Below, piece after piece: positions 1 to 8,512 of a stretch of DNA of 49,511 nucleotides; positions within the stretch are counted from its first letter, which is position 1; the number at the start of each line of letters is the position of its first letter. The notes beneath the pieces were generated by a model that saw only the letters and a program-made list of their open reading frames with translations, was not told the origin of the DNA and did no database searches. The DNA comes from Kocuria dechangensis. GTDB lineage: Bacteria; Actinomycetota; Actinomycetes; Actinomycetales; Micrococcaceae. The position numbers were made by a program, and so were the translations under genes. Location: contig NZ_BMEQ01000011.1 in assembly GCF_014636775.1 (NCBI RefSeq), positions 1 to 49,511 on the forward strand. Reading direction: 5' to 3'.

Positions 1-320
1 TCCCTGTCCCTTCCCTGCCACCCACCCAGTCTCCCAGACCCCCACCCACCCCCCGGGACAGGGCCCGCACCGGTACCACGGTGACACCACGGCACCCCGT
101 CCTCTCCCCGAGCCCGCCCGCACCCGCACGGCACCGGCACGGGCCGGGATCGTCCGTCGCGGTGCGGCACACCCCGGGGGCACGGCCCAACCGGGGGCAC
201 GGCCGATCAGGGACGCGGACCGGTCCCGTCGGTGCCGGGCCCACCGGCGCCGCGGGTGCCGGGCCCACCCCCGGGGGGCCCGCGGGCCGGCCAGATGTGC
301 CCTCCGGCCGGGCAGGGGCG
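1..320. other. Non-coding C-rich stretch before the tRNA gene
   Basis: No credible gene. The first 60 bases are almost all C and T with few G on the plus strand, as expected of a Rho-type termination zone for an upstream gene outside the window (inference). GGTGCCGGGCCCACC occurs twice, at 231-245 and 255-269, and CGGGGGCACGGCC is duplicated around 174-204. The long open frames here have proline/arginine-rich translations typical of high-GC noise. Confidence 0.5.
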
Positions 321-326
321 TATAGT
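321..326 (+). promoter_or_regulatory. -10 box for initiator tRNA
   Basis: TATAGT lies 11 bases before the first tRNA base, so transcription would begin a few bases before position 338. No good -35 hexamer is visible (TGTGCC at 296-301 is the nearest). Confidence 0.5.
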
Positions 327-337
327 CGGACCGTCGC

Positions 338-414
338 CGCGGGGTGGAGCAGTTCGGTAGCTCGCTGGGCTCATAACCCAGAGGTCGCAAGTTCAAATCT
401 TGCCCCCGCAACCA
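338..414 (+). tRNA. Initiator tRNA-fMet (anticodon CAT)
   Basis: The 77-base cloverleaf includes an encoded CCA tail (412-414). The acceptor stem is CGCGGGG against CCCCGCA, leaving the C1-A72 mismatch that marks bacterial initiator tRNA. The anticodon stem ends in three G-C pairs (GGG/CCC) around the loop CTCATAA with anticodon CAT at 372-374, which is the second initiator hallmark. The T arm is GCAAG-TTCAAAT-CTTGC. It is therefore the start tRNA and not an elongator methionine tRNA. Confidence 0.97.
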
Positions 415-417
415 CCC

Positions 418-450
418 GAGGGCCCCGCACCCCCACCGTGCGAGGCCCTC
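418..450 (+). terminator. Hairpin after tRNA-fMet
   Basis: GAGGGCC (418-424) pairs with GGCCCTC (444-450), and GCAC (427-430) with GTGC (438-441), around a 7-base C-rich loop. It starts 4 bases after the CCA end. There is no T-tract, as is common for hairpins in this window. Confidence 0.6.
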
Positions 451-895
451 GCACCACCCGGCCACAGCCCCCCGGCACGGTCCACAGGCACGGTCCCGAA
501 ACCGGGCCCCCGACCCCACCCCACCCGGCCACACCAGCACCCCCCACGCACCACCCCTGCCCAGGAGACCACCCGGCAGGGGCGCGACAGGGATCACCCC
601 CGCGCAGGCCGAACCGACGAACCCCCCGACCCCCAGCAACACCACCCAGTGACCCACCCAGCAACCCCCAACCATCCAGTGCTGGTTGAGACACTGGGCG
701 AAGGGCAGCGAGGGTCAACGTTCAGCCTCCACCGGAGCGTTCAGCCCATGACCAGGACCGAGGGACCCCACAGGGAAGCACTCCGGACGGGGCCTGCTCC
801 ATCACCGGCCATACGGAACTCCGGGCCACGGGGCCGAGGGGCCGAGGGGCCGGGCAGGACCCACCGACCCGCACCCCCACCCGCCAGCCCCCGAC
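451..895. other. C-rich, G-poor spacer, possible Rho loading region
   Basis: No supportable gene. From about 451 to 690 the plus strand is dominated by CCACCC/CCCC runs with few G and little hairpin potential, which is the composition of Rho utilisation sites. This would fit Rho-dependent release behind the tRNA hairpin. The rest up to the next promoter shows nothing recognisable. Confidence 0.45.
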
Positions 896-901
896 TAGAC
901 T
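896..901 (+). promoter_or_regulatory. -10 box placed for a leaderless mRNA (DUF3054 gene)
   Basis: TAGACT is followed by six bases and then the ATG at 908, so the predicted transcript start coincides with the start codon. No Shine-Dalgarno sequence precedes the ATG. Confidence 0.55.
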
Positions 902-907
902 GCGAGC

Positions 908-1324
908 ATGCACACCCCGGCCCCCGCCACCACTCCGCCCGACGCACGGCCCGGACGGTCCGTGTCCTGGCCGATCGCCCTCACGGTGGACGTGGCGCTG
1001 ATCCTCCTCTTCGCGAGCCTCGGCCGCAGCGCCCACGCCCTCGATCCGGCCGGAGTGCTCGAGACCGCCTGGCCGTTCCTCGCCGGACTGCTGGTGGGCT
1101 GGACCGTGTGGCGGGTGCGCCGCGCGCCCTTCTCCGTGTGGCCCGGCGGCGTCGCACTGTGGCTGACCACCGTGGCCGCCGGAATGGTCCTGCGCGTTCT
1201 CGTCGGCGAGGGCACCGCCCTGAGCTTCGTCCTGGTCACACTGGGGGTGCTCGCCGTCTTCCTGCTCGGCCCCCGCGTCCTGGTGCAGTTGGTGCGCGGG
1301 CTCCGTTCCCGCCGCTCCGGCTGA
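908..1324 (+). CDS. DUF3054 family membrane protein
   Basis: Predicted 138-residue integral membrane protein. After a short proline-rich cytoplasmic start it has four hydrophobic segments, at about residues 21-36, 51-66, 79-96 and 101-122, ending with a basic tail (RSRRSG). Length and layout match the actinobacterial DUF3054 family, whose role is unknown. A cluster of arginines between helices 2 and 3 (WRVRRAP) suggests an inside loop. It precedes the Lrp-like gene by 52 bases in the same direction, so the two may be cotranscribed. The ATG is chosen because the -10 box TAGACT sits six bases upstream, as at many genes here, and no ribosome binding site is present. Family assignment is from recollection of the sequence pattern; function is unknown. 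Confidence 0.85.
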   Translation: MHTPAPATTPPDARPGRSVSWPIALTVDVALILLFASLGRSAHALDPAGVLETAWPFLAGLLVGWTVWRVRRAPFSVWPGGVALWLTTVAAGMVLRVLVGEGTALSFVLVTLGVLAVFLLGPRVLVQLVRGLRSRRSG

Positions 1325-1376
1325 AGACCGCCCCGTTCCGCCGGCCCCGTCCGGCCCCGTCCCCGAAAGGCGCCCC

Positions 1377-1655
1377 ATGCTCACCGCCATCGTCCTGATC
1401 AAGACCACCGCCGACCGCATCCCCGAGGTCGCCGAGCAGATCTCCGACATCCCCGGCATCAGCGAGGTGTACTCGGTCACCGGCGACTGGGACCTGATCG
1501 CCATCGTGCGGGTGCACCAGCACGAGGACCTGGCCGACGTCATCGCCGACCGGCTGTCCAAGGTCGACGGCGTGGTGGGCACCAACACCAACATCGCGTT
1601 CCGCACCTACAGCAAGCACGACCTCGACGCCGCGTTCTCCCTCGGCATCGACTGA
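1377..1655 (+). CDS. Stand-alone Lrp/AsnC effector-binding (RAM) domain protein
   Basis: 92 residues that consist only of the alpha/beta effector-binding and oligomerisation domain of Lrp/AsnC regulators; the N-terminal helix-turn-helix is missing. The segments VLIKTTADRIPEVAEQI, ITGD-like SVTGDWDLIAIVRV and a C-terminal F-R-TYSKHD are the usual strands and ligand-pocket region. Such free-standing domains bind small molecules, often amino acids, and form oligomers; they may modulate full-length partners (family knowledge). The ATG has GAAAGG about 9 bases upstream. The position beside trpD suggests a link with amino acid metabolism, but that is only contextual. It is full-length for the small family, not a truncated regulator. 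Confidence 0.85.
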   Translation: MLTAIVLIKTTADRIPEVAEQISDIPGISEVYSVTGDWDLIAIVRVHQHEDLADVIADRLSKVDGVVGTNTNIAFRTYSKHDLDAAFSLGID

Positions 1656-1685
1656 CGCCAGGAGCGCCGCGCCGCATCCGGCACC

Positions 1686-1736
1686 GACGACGGCGGAGGC
1701 CGGTGAGCGAGCAGCTCACCGGCCTCCGCCGTCGTC
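1686..1736. terminator. Long bidirectional terminator between the Lrp-like gene and trpD
   Basis: A perfect 23-base inverted repeat (1686-1708 with 1714-1736) with a 5-base loop. It lies between the stop codons of two convergent genes, so it can end transcription from both sides. Confidence 0.9.
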
Positions 1737-1758
1737 CCGAGGGGTTGCGTGTCCGCGC

Positions 1759-2817
1759 TCAACGCGTGGTGTGCGCGATCCAGCGGTCCAGCACGGCGCG
1801 CGCCGCGCCGGTGTCGATGGACTCCTCGGCCCGGCGCACGGCCGCGGCCATCCGGTCGTGGAAGGTGCCCACCATGTGGGGGTCGTAGGCGACGAGCCCG
1901 GCGGCGGAGTTCAGCAGGACGGCGTTGCGCACGTGCCCCTTCTCCCCCGCCAGCACCCGCTCGACCACCCGCGCGTTGTACTGGGCGTCCTGGCCCCGCA
2001 GGTCCTCGATGGTGGCCCGCGGCATGCCGAAGTCGAGCGGCTCGAGGTCGTGGTGCTCGATGGCGCCGTCGCGCACCTCCCACACCTCGGAGGGCCCGGT
2101 GACGGTGAGTTCGTCGAGGCCGTCGCCACCGCGGAAGACGAGGGCGCGGTCCCCGCGCGCCGCGAAGACGCCGGCGATCAGCGGTGCCAGAGCGCGATCG
2201 GCCACGCCGATCGCGGAGGCCTCAACCCGGGCGGGGTTGGTGATGGGCCCCAGGAAGTTGAAGGCGGTGGCCACGCGCAGCTGCTTGCGGGCCGCGGCGG
2301 CGAAGCGCATCGACGGGTGGAACGTCTGCGCGAACAGGAACGTGATGCCCACGGCCTGCGCCGCGGACTCAACCATCTCCACGGGCATGTCCAGGCGGAC
2401 CCCGAGGGCCTCCAGCACGTCCGCGGAGCCCGACTTCGAGGACGAGGCCCGGTTGCCGTGCTTGACAACCTTGGCGCCGGCGCCGGCGCAGACCAGCGCA
2501 GACATGGTGGAGATGTTGACGCTGGACAGCCGGTCGCCGCCGGTGCCGACGATGTCCAGCGCCGGCCCGGGGATGTCCACCGGCCGGGCGTTCTCGACCA
2601 TCGCGTCCGCGAGGCCGGTCAGCTCCTCGACCGTCTCGCCCTTCGCCCGCAGCGCCACCAGGAAGCCCGCGATCACGGCGTCGGGAACCTCTCCCGACAT
2701 GATCGTGTCCATGGCCCAGTAGGCCTGGTCACGGGTGAGGTCGGTGCCGGAGATCAGCGCGGTGATCAGATCCGGCCACTCGAAGGTCGCTGAGGTCGTG
2801 GAGGTCGTCATGTTCAC
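1759..2817 (-). CDS. trpD: Anthranilate phosphoribosyltransferase
   Basis: Second step of tryptophan synthesis: transfers phosphoribosyl from PRPP to anthranilate. The protein has the N-terminal helical domain (about residues 10-75) and the alpha/beta domain with the PRPP loop GTGGD (near 91-95), [26 protein letters not shown] (anthranilate/Mg site) and the late motif [10 protein letters not shown]. About 352 residues is usual for the family. Start choice: the -10 box TACGAT lies seven bases from a GTG at 2817, matching the leaderless pattern in this window; an ATG two codons later (2811) is the alternative. It is isolated from other trp genes, common in actinobacteria, and is divergent from ctaE. 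Confidence 0.95.
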   Translation of the reverse strand: MNMTTSTTSATFEWPDLITALISGTDLTRDQAYWAMDTIMSGEVPDAVIAGFLVALRAKGETVEELTGLADAMVENARPVDIPGPALDIVGTGGDRLSSVNISTMSALVCAGAGAKVVKHGNRASSSKSGSADVLEALGVRLDMPVEMVESAAQAVGITFLFAQTFHPSMRFAAAARKQLRVATAFNFLGPITNPARVEASAIGVADRALAPLIAGVFAARGDRALVFRGGDGLDELTVTGPSEVWEVRDGAIEHHDLEPLDFGMPRATIEDLRGQDAQYNARVVERVLAGEKGHVRNAVLLNSAAGLVAYDPHMVGTFHDRMAAAVRRAEESIDTGAARAVLDRWIAHTTR

Positions 2818-2824
2818 GCGTCCG

Positions 2825-2830
2825 ATCGTA
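2825..2830 (-). promoter_or_regulatory. -10 box of trpD
   Basis: TACGAT on the minus strand ends seven bases before the GTG at 2817 and thirteen before the ATG at 2811. No Shine-Dalgarno sequence lies between, consistent with a leaderless or near-leaderless transcript. Confidence 0.45.
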
Positions 2831-2964
2831 TCGCCCACCGCGGAGGTGCCCGTCGTCACACCCAGACCTCCCGTGCGCACCCCCGGCCGCGCCGTGCCGC
2901 CGGAGGGCCTGGTCGGGGCGATCCCGGGCCTCATGACACGCCAACGCACCGATCGAACCCGTGG

Positions 2965-2994
2965 TTGGTCCGCTGGGAGTTTTGGCGACATAAT
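2965..2994 (+). promoter_or_regulatory. Promoter of the ctaE-qcrCAB operon
   Basis: TTGGTC (2965-2970), an 18-base spacer and CATAAT (2989-2994). The GTG start of ctaE follows six bases after the -10 box, so the predicted mRNA begins at its start codon. Confidence 0.65.
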
Positions 2995-3000
2995 GTCTCT

Positions 3001-3639
3001 GTGACGACTGCAACCCAAACCCCAGCCAAGCCGGTAGGCGGGTCGATCAATCGGCCCAATCTGACCTCAGTGGGCACCATCGTGTGGCTCGCCTCCGAGC
3101 TGATGTTCTTTGCCGCCCTGTTCGCGATGTACTTCACCCTCCGCTCGACCTCTCCGGAGCTCTGGGCCGAGGAGTCCGCCAAGCTGAACATTCCGCTCGC
3201 GCTCGTGAACACCATCATCCTGGTCTCCAGCTCCGTGACCTGCCAGTTCGGCGTCTTCGCCGCCGAGCGCCTCCAGCCCCGCCGCACGGGCGGCGTGCTC
3301 CAGATCACCAAGTGGGGCATGATCGAGTGGTTCGCCCTGACCTTCATCATGGGCGCGATCTTCGTGGCCGTTCAGGCCTTCGAGTACGCCGAGCTCGTCG
3401 CCCACGGCATCAGCATCCCGGCGCACGCCTACGGCTCGGCCTTCTACATCACCACCGGCTTCCACGCCCTGCACGTGACCGGCGGTCTCGTCGCGTTCCT
3501 GTTCATCATGGGCCGGGCGTTCATCGCCAAGCGGTTCGGCCACTTCGAGGCCACCTCGGCCATCGTGGTGTCCTACTACTGGCACTTCGTGGACGTCGTC
3601 TGGATCGTCCTCTTCCTCGTGGTCTACTTCCTCCGGTAG
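3001..3639 (+). CDS. ctaE: Cytochrome c oxidase subunit III
   Basis: 212-residue subunit III of the aa3-type oxidase in the cytoplasmic membrane; it stabilises the catalytic core of the terminal oxidase. Five hydrophobic helices are visible, starting at [21 protein letters not shown] and ending at [12 protein letters not shown], which matches the short five-helix actinobacterial form. The conserved histidine-rich helix ([19 protein letters not shown]) and [10 protein letters not shown] are characteristic. The GTG at 3001 was chosen because it begins VTTATQTP and lies at the expected transcript start of the promoter; there is no ribosome binding site. It opens the operon ctaE-qcrC-qcrA-qcrB, as in other actinobacteria where oxidase and bc complex form one supercomplex. 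Confidence 0.95.
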   Translation: MTTATQTPAKPVGGSINRPNLTSVGTIVWLASELMFFAALFAMYFTLRSTSPELWAEESAKLNIPLALVNTIILVSSSVTCQFGVFAAERLQPRRTGGVLQITKWGMIEWFALTFIMGAIFVAVQAFEYAELVAHGISIPAHAYGSAFYITTGFHALHVTGGLVAFLFIMGRAFIAKRFGHFEATSAIVVSYYWHFVDVVWIVLFLVVYFLR

Positions 3640-3698
3640 TCCACGTCGTCCCGGGGACGTCCCCAGCAAACCAAAACCGAGTTAAAGGAACGTTTGAC

Positions 3699-4490
3699 GT
3701 GAAGGCACTTTCGCAACAGCGGCGCCACCCTCTCGCAGTCCTCGTACTGATGGTCCTGGCCCTGCTCCTCACCGGTGGGCTCTACGCAGTTGCCACAACC
3801 ACCAACGAGGCCAAGGCCCAGACACAGACCTACACTGCGCAGGACGTGGAGGAGGGCCAGAAGCTGTTCCTCGCCAACTGCTCCACCTGCCACGGCATGG
3901 ACGGCGCCGGCACGCCGTCCGGGCCGTCGCTCGTGGGCGTCGGTGCCGCAGCCGTCGACTTCCAGGTCGGCACCGGCCGCATGCCCATGCAGATGAACGG
4001 CCCCCAGGCCGAGAAGAAGCCGGTCCAGTTCGACGACGAGCAGGTCCAGCAGCTGGCGGGCTACGTGGCCACCCTGGGCGCCGGCCCGAACGTGCCGGAG
4101 CAGGAGTACCTCGACGTCGCCGAGGGCAACGCCGCCAACGGCGCGAAGGTGTTCCTGGCCAACTGCGCGATGTGCCACAACGCCGCCGGCGCCGGCGGCG
4201 CGCTGACCCGCGGCAAGTACGCCCCCTCCCTCATGGAGGTCGAGGAGAAGCACATCTACGAGGCCATGCAGACCGGCCCGCAGAACATGCCGGTGTTCAA
4301 CGACGCGAACATCACTCCCGAGGAGAAGCGCGACGTCATCACCTACCTGAAGACGCTCGAGACCGCTCCGAGCCCCGGCGGATTCGCCCTGGGCTCGCTC
4401 GGCCCGGTCTCCGAGGGCCTGTTCGTCTGGTCCATCGGTCTGGCCGTCATCATCGGGTTCACCGTCTGGCTCACCTCGCGTTCCGCCTGA
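3699..4490 (+). CDS. qcrC: Cytochrome bc1 complex diheme cytochrome c subunit
   Basis: 263-residue membrane-anchored diheme cytochrome c that passes electrons from the Rieske protein directly to the aa3 oxidase, replacing a soluble cytochrome c. Visible features: an N-terminal signal/anchor helix (about residues 11-31), first heme motif CSTCH (61-65), second heme motif CAMCH (156-160) and a C-terminal helix (about 241-258) ending WLTSRSA. Methionines in GRMPMQM and QNMPVF are candidate axial ligands. The start GTG at 3699 has AAAGGAA upstream (3684-3690). It sits 59 bases behind ctaE and 73 bases before qcrA, in one operon. Two CXXCH domains are typical of actinobacterial QcrC. Confidence 0.96.
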   Translation: MKALSQQRRHPLAVLVLMVLALLLTGGLYAVATTTNEAKAQTQTYTAQDVEEGQKLFLANCSTCHGMDGAGTPSGPSLVGVGAAAVDFQVGTGRMPMQMNGPQAEKKPVQFDDEQVQQLAGYVATLGAGPNVPEQEYLDVAEGNAANGAKVFLANCAMCHNAAGAGGALTRGKYAPSLMEVEEKHIYEAMQTGPQNMPVFNDANITPEEKRDVITYLKTLETAPSPGGFALGSLGPVSEGLFVWSIGLAVIIGFTVWLTSRSA

Positions 4491-4563
4491 CGCTCATCGC
4501 CGGCACCAGATGTCGGACCCCCAAGCTACGATCAACTGCACCAAGAGAAGAATGAGGGACCAC

Positions 4564-5655
4564 ATGGGAAGCCACAGTGACGGCACCCCCCAGTCGGGAA
4601 CCGTTGCCACTACGGGCACCACGGCGATGGAGCGTTTCCCCGACCCCGGACTGCCCCCGCACCGCCCGCGTCTGACGGACGTCGACTCCAAGGCGGCCAA
4701 GCGCGCCGAACGGCAGGTCGTGCTGCTGTTCCTGATCTCCATCCTCGGATCGATCCTGTTCTTCATCGGGTACTTCGGTGTCCGGGTCGACGGGCCGATC
4801 TACGACGTGACGGACACCTCCGCCACGACCGCCCTGTGGCTGCAGAACCTCCTGCTCGGCCTCGGCATCGCCCTCGGCATGTTCGGCATCGGCATCGGCA
4901 TCGTGCACTGGGCCCGGACCCTCATGCCGGACCACGAGCTCGTCGAGGAGCGCCACGAGGTCCGCACCGAGGAGCAGCGCGCCGAGGCGCAGAGCATCCT
5001 GACCACGATCTACGACGAGTCCGGCATCAAGCGCCGCCCGCTCCTGCGCAACACCCTGATCGGCGCGGCGGTCCTCGCTCCCCTGCCCTTCGTCGGCCTG
5101 CTCAAGGACCTCGGTCCCACCAACCTCGCCGTCCTGCGGCAGACCCTCTGGGACGAGGGCGTCCGCCTCGTGCGCGACCCCTCCGGCACCCCGATCCGGG
5201 CCGCCGACGTCACCCTCGGCTCCACCTATCACGTGGTCCCCGAGAACCTGGCCTCCATCGGCCACAACGAGGGCTACCTGGACGAGAAGGCCAAGTCCGT
5301 GGTCCTGCTCATGCGGCTGGACCCGGACACGGTCAACGTCTCGCCGGAGCGCGAGGACTGGAACGTCGACGGCATCTTCGCGTACTCGAAGGTCTGCACC
5401 CACGTCGGCTGCCCGGTGGCCCTCTACGAGCAGCAGACCCACCACCTGCTGTGCCCGTGCCACCAGTCCACGTTCGACCTCGTCAACGAGTGCGAGGTCA
5501 TCTTCGGGCCCGCCGCCCGTCCCCTCCCGCAGCTGCCCATCACGGTCGACGCCGACGGCTACCTCGTGGCCCGCAGCGACTTCCAGGAGCCGGTCGGTCC
5601 GACCTACTCGCAGCGAGGTACCCATGTCGAAGAGATGCAGGGTGAGGCAAACTGA
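4564..5655 (+). CDS. qcrA: Cytochrome bc1 complex Rieske iron-sulfur subunit
   Basis: 363-residue Rieske subunit of the menaquinol oxidase. It has three predicted helices (about 51-72, 91-114 and 163-180), the actinobacterial arrangement, and a C-terminal Rieske fold. The 2Fe-2S ligands are C278 and H280 in CTHVGC and C297 and H300 in CPCHQS; C283 and C299 form the expected disulfide. It moves electrons from quinol bound at QcrB to the hemes of QcrC. The ATG at 4564 follows GAGGGA at about 5 bases; an earlier in-frame ATG at 4510 lacks a site. The stop overlaps the qcrB start by one base (TGATG), so the two are translationally coupled. Confidence 0.96.
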   Translation: MGSHSDGTPQSGTVATTGTTAMERFPDPGLPPHRPRLTDVDSKAAKRAERQVVLLFLISILGSILFFIGYFGVRVDGPIYDVTDTSATTALWLQNLLLGLGIALGMFGIGIGIVHWARTLMPDHELVEERHEVRTEEQRAEAQSILTTIYDESGIKRRPLLRNTLIGAAVLAPLPFVGLLKDLGPTNLAVLRQTLWDEGVRLVRDPSGTPIRAADVTLGSTYHVVPENLASIGHNEGYLDEKAKSVVLLMRLDPDTVNVSPEREDWNVDGIFAYSKVCTHVGCPVALYEQQTHHLLCPCHQSTFDLVNECEVIFGPAARPLPQLPITVDADGYLVARSDFQEPVGPTYSQRGTHVEEMQGEAN

Positions 5656-7316
5656 TGTCCACGTCCACTGACTACGAGTACAAGGCGCAGACCGGCACCG
5701 GCCGGATCGCGAACTTCGTCGACACCCGTGTGGGGATGTCGCCGATCGTGAAGGAGTTCGGGCGCAAGATCTTCCCGGACCACTGGTCCTTCATGTTCGG
5801 TGAGGTGGCGCTGTACACCTTCGTCATCCTGCTGCTCTCGGGCACGTTCCTCGCGCTGTGGTTCGACCCGTCGATGGCTGCTCTCGAGTACGAGGGCTCC
5901 TACGTGCCGATGCAGGGCGTCGAGATGTCGGCGGCCTACGCCTCGACCCTCGACATCTCCTTCGACATCCGGGGCGGGCTGTTCCTGCGCCAGCTCCACC
6001 ACTGGTCCGCGCTCGTGTTCGCCGCGGCCGTGTCGGTGCACATGCTCCGCGTGTTCTTCACCGGCGCGTTCCGCCGCCCCCGCGAGCTCAACTGGCTCGT
6101 CGGCGTGGGCCTGTTCCTCCTGGCCATCGTCGCCGGCTTCACCGGCTACTCCCTGCCGGACGACGTCCTGTCCGGCAACGGCCTGCGCATCGCCGACGCC
6201 ATCCTGAAGGCGATCCCGATCGTCGGCGCCTACCTGTCGATGTTCCTCTTCGGCGGAGAGTTCCCCGGCCACGACATCATCCCGCGCCTGTACATCATCC
6301 ACGTGCTGCTCATCCCGGCCGTCATCCTGATGCTGATCGTCGTGCACCTGTTCATGGTCGTCGTGCACAAGCACACGCAGTTCCCCGGCCCGGGCCGCAC
6401 CGAGAACAACGTCGTCGGCTTCCCCGTCGGCCCGGTGTACGCGGCCAAGGCGGGCGGCTTCTTCTTCATCGTGTTCGGCATCATGGCGCTCATGGCGGGC
6501 ACCACGACCATCAACGCGATCTGGAACTACGGGCCGTACGACCCCTCCCCCGTGCAGGCCGGTTCGCAGCCCGACTGGTACATGGGCTTCACCGACGGCG
6601 CCGTGCGACTCATGCCCGGCACCTGGCCGTGGAACTGGGAGTGGACCTTCTGGGGCATGTCGATCCCGATGAACGTCCTCCTGCCCATGGTCCCGATCAT
6701 GGTCCTGTTCGCCCTCATGGCCGCCTGGCCGTGGCTCGAGCGCTGGGTCACGAAGGACAACCGCGAGCACCACATCCTGGACCGCCCGCGCAACGCGCCC
6801 TTCCGCACCGCCATGGGTGCCGCCGGCGTGACCTTCTACACCGTCATGCTCGTCGCCGCCTCCGGTGACCTGATCGCGACGCACTTCCACGTGTCCCTGA
6901 ACGACGTCATCTACTGGCTGCGCGCGGCGTACTTCCTCGCACCGATCCTGGCGTTCATCATCACGCGCCGGATCTGCCTGTCCCTGCAGCGCAAGGACCG
7001 CGAGATCGTCCTGCACGGCCGCGAGACGGGACGGGTGCAGCAGCTGCCGCACGGCGAGTTCATCGAGGTGCACGAGCCCCTCGACGAGTACAAGCGGTAC
7101 CGCCTGGTCGACTTCCCCGACTACCAGGTCCAGCCGCCGCAGCCGAACGGCAAGGGCAGGATCACGGGCACCGAGAAGCTGCGCGGCCGCCTGAGCCGCT
7201 GGTTCTTCGAGGACCGCGTCGCCCCGGTCACCCCGGCCGAGCTCGAGGCGGCGCACCACCACCACGAGGCGGAGGCCGTCACGGCCGGTCCCCAGGACCG
7301 GGAGCTCGTCCGCTGA
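5655..7316 (+). CDS. qcrB: Cytochrome bc1 complex cytochrome b subunit
   Basis: 553-residue cytochrome b, the quinol-binding membrane core of the bcc complex. The heme b ligands are expected among H115/H116 with H129 in the second helix and H216 with H231 in the fourth. The Qo-site motif reads PDWY, the actinobacterial version of PEWY. The protein is longer than mitochondrial cytochrome b because of a cytoplasmic C-terminal tail of over 100 residues after the last helix; near its end this tail has a run of four histidines (AAHHHHEAEAV). GGTGAGG precedes the start, which overlaps the qcrA stop. It is the last gene of the operon and is followed by a strong hairpin. Confidence 0.97.
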   Translation: MSTSTDYEYKAQTGTGRIANFVDTRVGMSPIVKEFGRKIFPDHWSFMFGEVALYTFVILLLSGTFLALWFDPSMAALEYEGSYVPMQGVEMSAAYASTLDISFDIRGGLFLRQLHHWSALVFAAAVSVHMLRVFFTGAFRRPRELNWLVGVGLFLLAIVAGFTGYSLPDDVLSGNGLRIADAILKAIPIVGAYLSMFLFGGEFPGHDIIPRLYIIHVLLIPAVILMLIVVHLFMVVVHKHTQFPGPGRTENNVVGFPVGPVYAAKAGGFFFIVFGIMALMAGTTTINAIWNYGPYDPSPVQAGSQPDWYMGFTDGAVRLMPGTWPWNWEWTFWGMSIPMNVLLPMVPIMVLFALMAAWPWLERWVTKDNREHHILDRPRNAPFRTAMGAAGVTFYTVMLVAASGDLIATHFHVSLNDVIYWLRAAYFLAPILAFIITRRICLSLQRKDREIVLHGRETGRVQQLPHGEFIEVHEPLDEYKRYRLVDFPDYQVQPPQPNGKGRITGTEKLRGRLSRWFFEDRVAPVTPAELEAAHHHHEAEAVTAGPQDRELVR

Positions 7317-7330
7317 CCGGACGCTCACCC

Positions 7331-7369
7331 GACAGGGCCCCGGGAGGACTTTCCTCCCGGGGCCCTGTC
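7331..7369 (+). terminator. Terminator of the ctaE-qcrCAB operon
   Basis: An 18-base perfect inverted repeat beginning GACAGGGCCCCGG (7331-7348 with 7352-7369), loop CTT, 14 bases after the qcrB stop. The outer arm resembles that of the ctaF terminator at 13822-13860. Confidence 0.9.
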
Positions 7370-7423
7370 ATATCCGCTCCCCCGCACCGCTCCGAGCAGA
7401 CGGACGATCGCGACGAGAAGGTA

Positions 7424-7452
7424 TCGACGGGATGCCCGGCGGGGCGTAGCGT
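7424..7452 (+). promoter_or_regulatory. Promoter of the first AraC-type gene
   Basis: TCGACG (7424-7429), a 17-base spacer and TAGCGT (7447-7452). The ATG at 7460 lies seven bases downstream, again placing the start codon at the expected transcript start. Confidence 0.5.
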
Positions 7453-7459
7453 GCAGGAC

Positions 7460-8416
7460 ATGGAGCACGAGGTGCAGCGGTCGGTCTTCACCACCCGGGA
7501 TTCGTCCGAAGGCCTGGCGAAGCTTGTGGAGGTCTACGCGCTGCGGGAGGCGCGCAGGGCCTCGGACGGGGAGTTCTACATGGCCCTCACCTCGGCCGGC
7601 ACGGGACCGGTCACCTACGGACGGCTGCGGCTGGGCGGCTCCTCGGTCGTCGGATCGGCGGAGGACACCGGGACGGTGCGGGTGGGTCACGTGCTGGAGG
7701 GCGCCCTGAGCGACGCCGGCGACCGGGACCGGCTCCCCCGCAGGTCGCCGTTCCTGTTCCCCCAGCACCCGTCCACCAGCTCCTGGCACGACCTGGACCT
7801 CCTGACGGTGTCCGTGGACGGCGCCGCGGTGGCGGAGCAGGCCCGGCAGCTCCTGGGCGCGGAGTCGTTCCACCTGCAGTTCACCGGCACCCGCCCGGTG
7901 AGCCCGGTCATGGCCCGGTACTGGCTCGACACGCTCGCCCACCTCCACCGGGACCTGCTGCCCAACCGCCAGGTGATGAGCAGCCCGCTGATCCGGTCGG
8001 AGATGGTCCGGTCCCTGATCACCGCGCTGCTGCACACCTTCCCGAACACCTTCCTGACCGGCCCGGCTGTGCCCGAGGCCTCCGGTGCCGCCCCCGCGGC
8101 GATCCGGCGGGCCGTGGCGTTCGTCGACGCCCATTTCGACGAGAGCATCGGCCTCGCGCAGATCGCCGGCGCCGCGCGGATGAGCCCGCGCGGGCTGCAG
8201 GCCGCCTTCCGCCGCGAGCTGGGCACGACCCCGACGGCCTACCTGCGGGAGGCCCGCCTCGAGGCCGCCCACCGGGACCTGCTGGCCGCCGACCCGACCA
8301 CCGGGGCGACCGTGGAGGCCGTCGCCGCGCGCTGGGGCTTCGCCCACCGGGGACGGTTCGCCGCCGCCTACCGGGAGCGCTTCGGACACGCGCCCTCGAG
8401 CACCCTGCACGGCTGA
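7460..8416 (+). CDS. AraC family transcriptional regulator (first of two)
   Basis: 318-residue regulator with an N-terminal sensing domain of the AraC-binding type (about residues 1-190) and a C-terminal AraC/XylS double helix-turn-helix (about 213-318). The DNA-binding part is recognised by VAFVDAHFDESIGLAQIAGAA, the MSPRGLQAAFRRELGTTP recognition segment, YLREARLEAAHRDL and the second-helix region WGFAHRGRFAAAYRERFGHAP. The ATG at 7460 is preferred to a GTG at 7451 because of the promoter position. It resembles the next gene throughout the C-terminal half, so the pair arose by duplication or joint acquisition. The target and inducer are not evident; no metabolic gene is attached. Confidence 0.88.
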   Translation: MEHEVQRSVFTTRDSSEGLAKLVEVYALREARRASDGEFYMALTSAGTGPVTYGRLRLGGSSVVGSAEDTGTVRVGHVLEGALSDAGDRDRLPRRSPFLFPQHPSTSSWHDLDLLTVSVDGAAVAEQARQLLGAESFHLQFTGTRPVSPVMARYWLDTLAHLHRDLLPNRQVMSSPLIRSEMVRSLITALLHTFPNTFLTGPAVPEASGAAPAAIRRAVAFVDAHFDESIGLAQIAGAARMSPRGLQAAFRRELGTTPTAYLREARLEAAHRDLLAADPTTGATVEAVAARWGFAHRGRFAAAYRERFGHAPSSTLHG

Positions 8417-8499
8417 GCCGCCCGGCCGGACCGTTCCGGCCCCCGGGACCCCGGCGGTGCGCCCCGACCCCGGCTCTGGGCCGGTGACCCGTGTGCGGG

Positions 8500-8505
8500 T
8501 ACCCT
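8500..8505 (+). promoter_or_regulatory. -10 box before the small ORF and second AraC gene
   Basis: TACCCT ends seven bases before an ATG at 8513. The spacing equals that at the leaderless starts elsewhere in the window. No clear -35 hexamer. Confidence 0.4.
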
Positions 8506-8512
8506 GAACGGC

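Noticed and set aside
676-687. CCAGTGCTGGTT shared with 21761-21772
   Set aside because: A 12-base match in about 50 kb is expected many times by chance, and the flanks do not align.
371-718. Minus-strand frame ending GARFELATSGL and the plus-strand frame with HNPEVASSNLAPAT
   Set aside because: Both are well-known false proteins produced by translating tRNA genes; they overlap the initiator tRNA.
5604-7328. Minus-strand frame of 574 codons
   Set aside because: Antisense shadow of qcrB; composition is Asp/Glu/His/Val-rich and domain-free.
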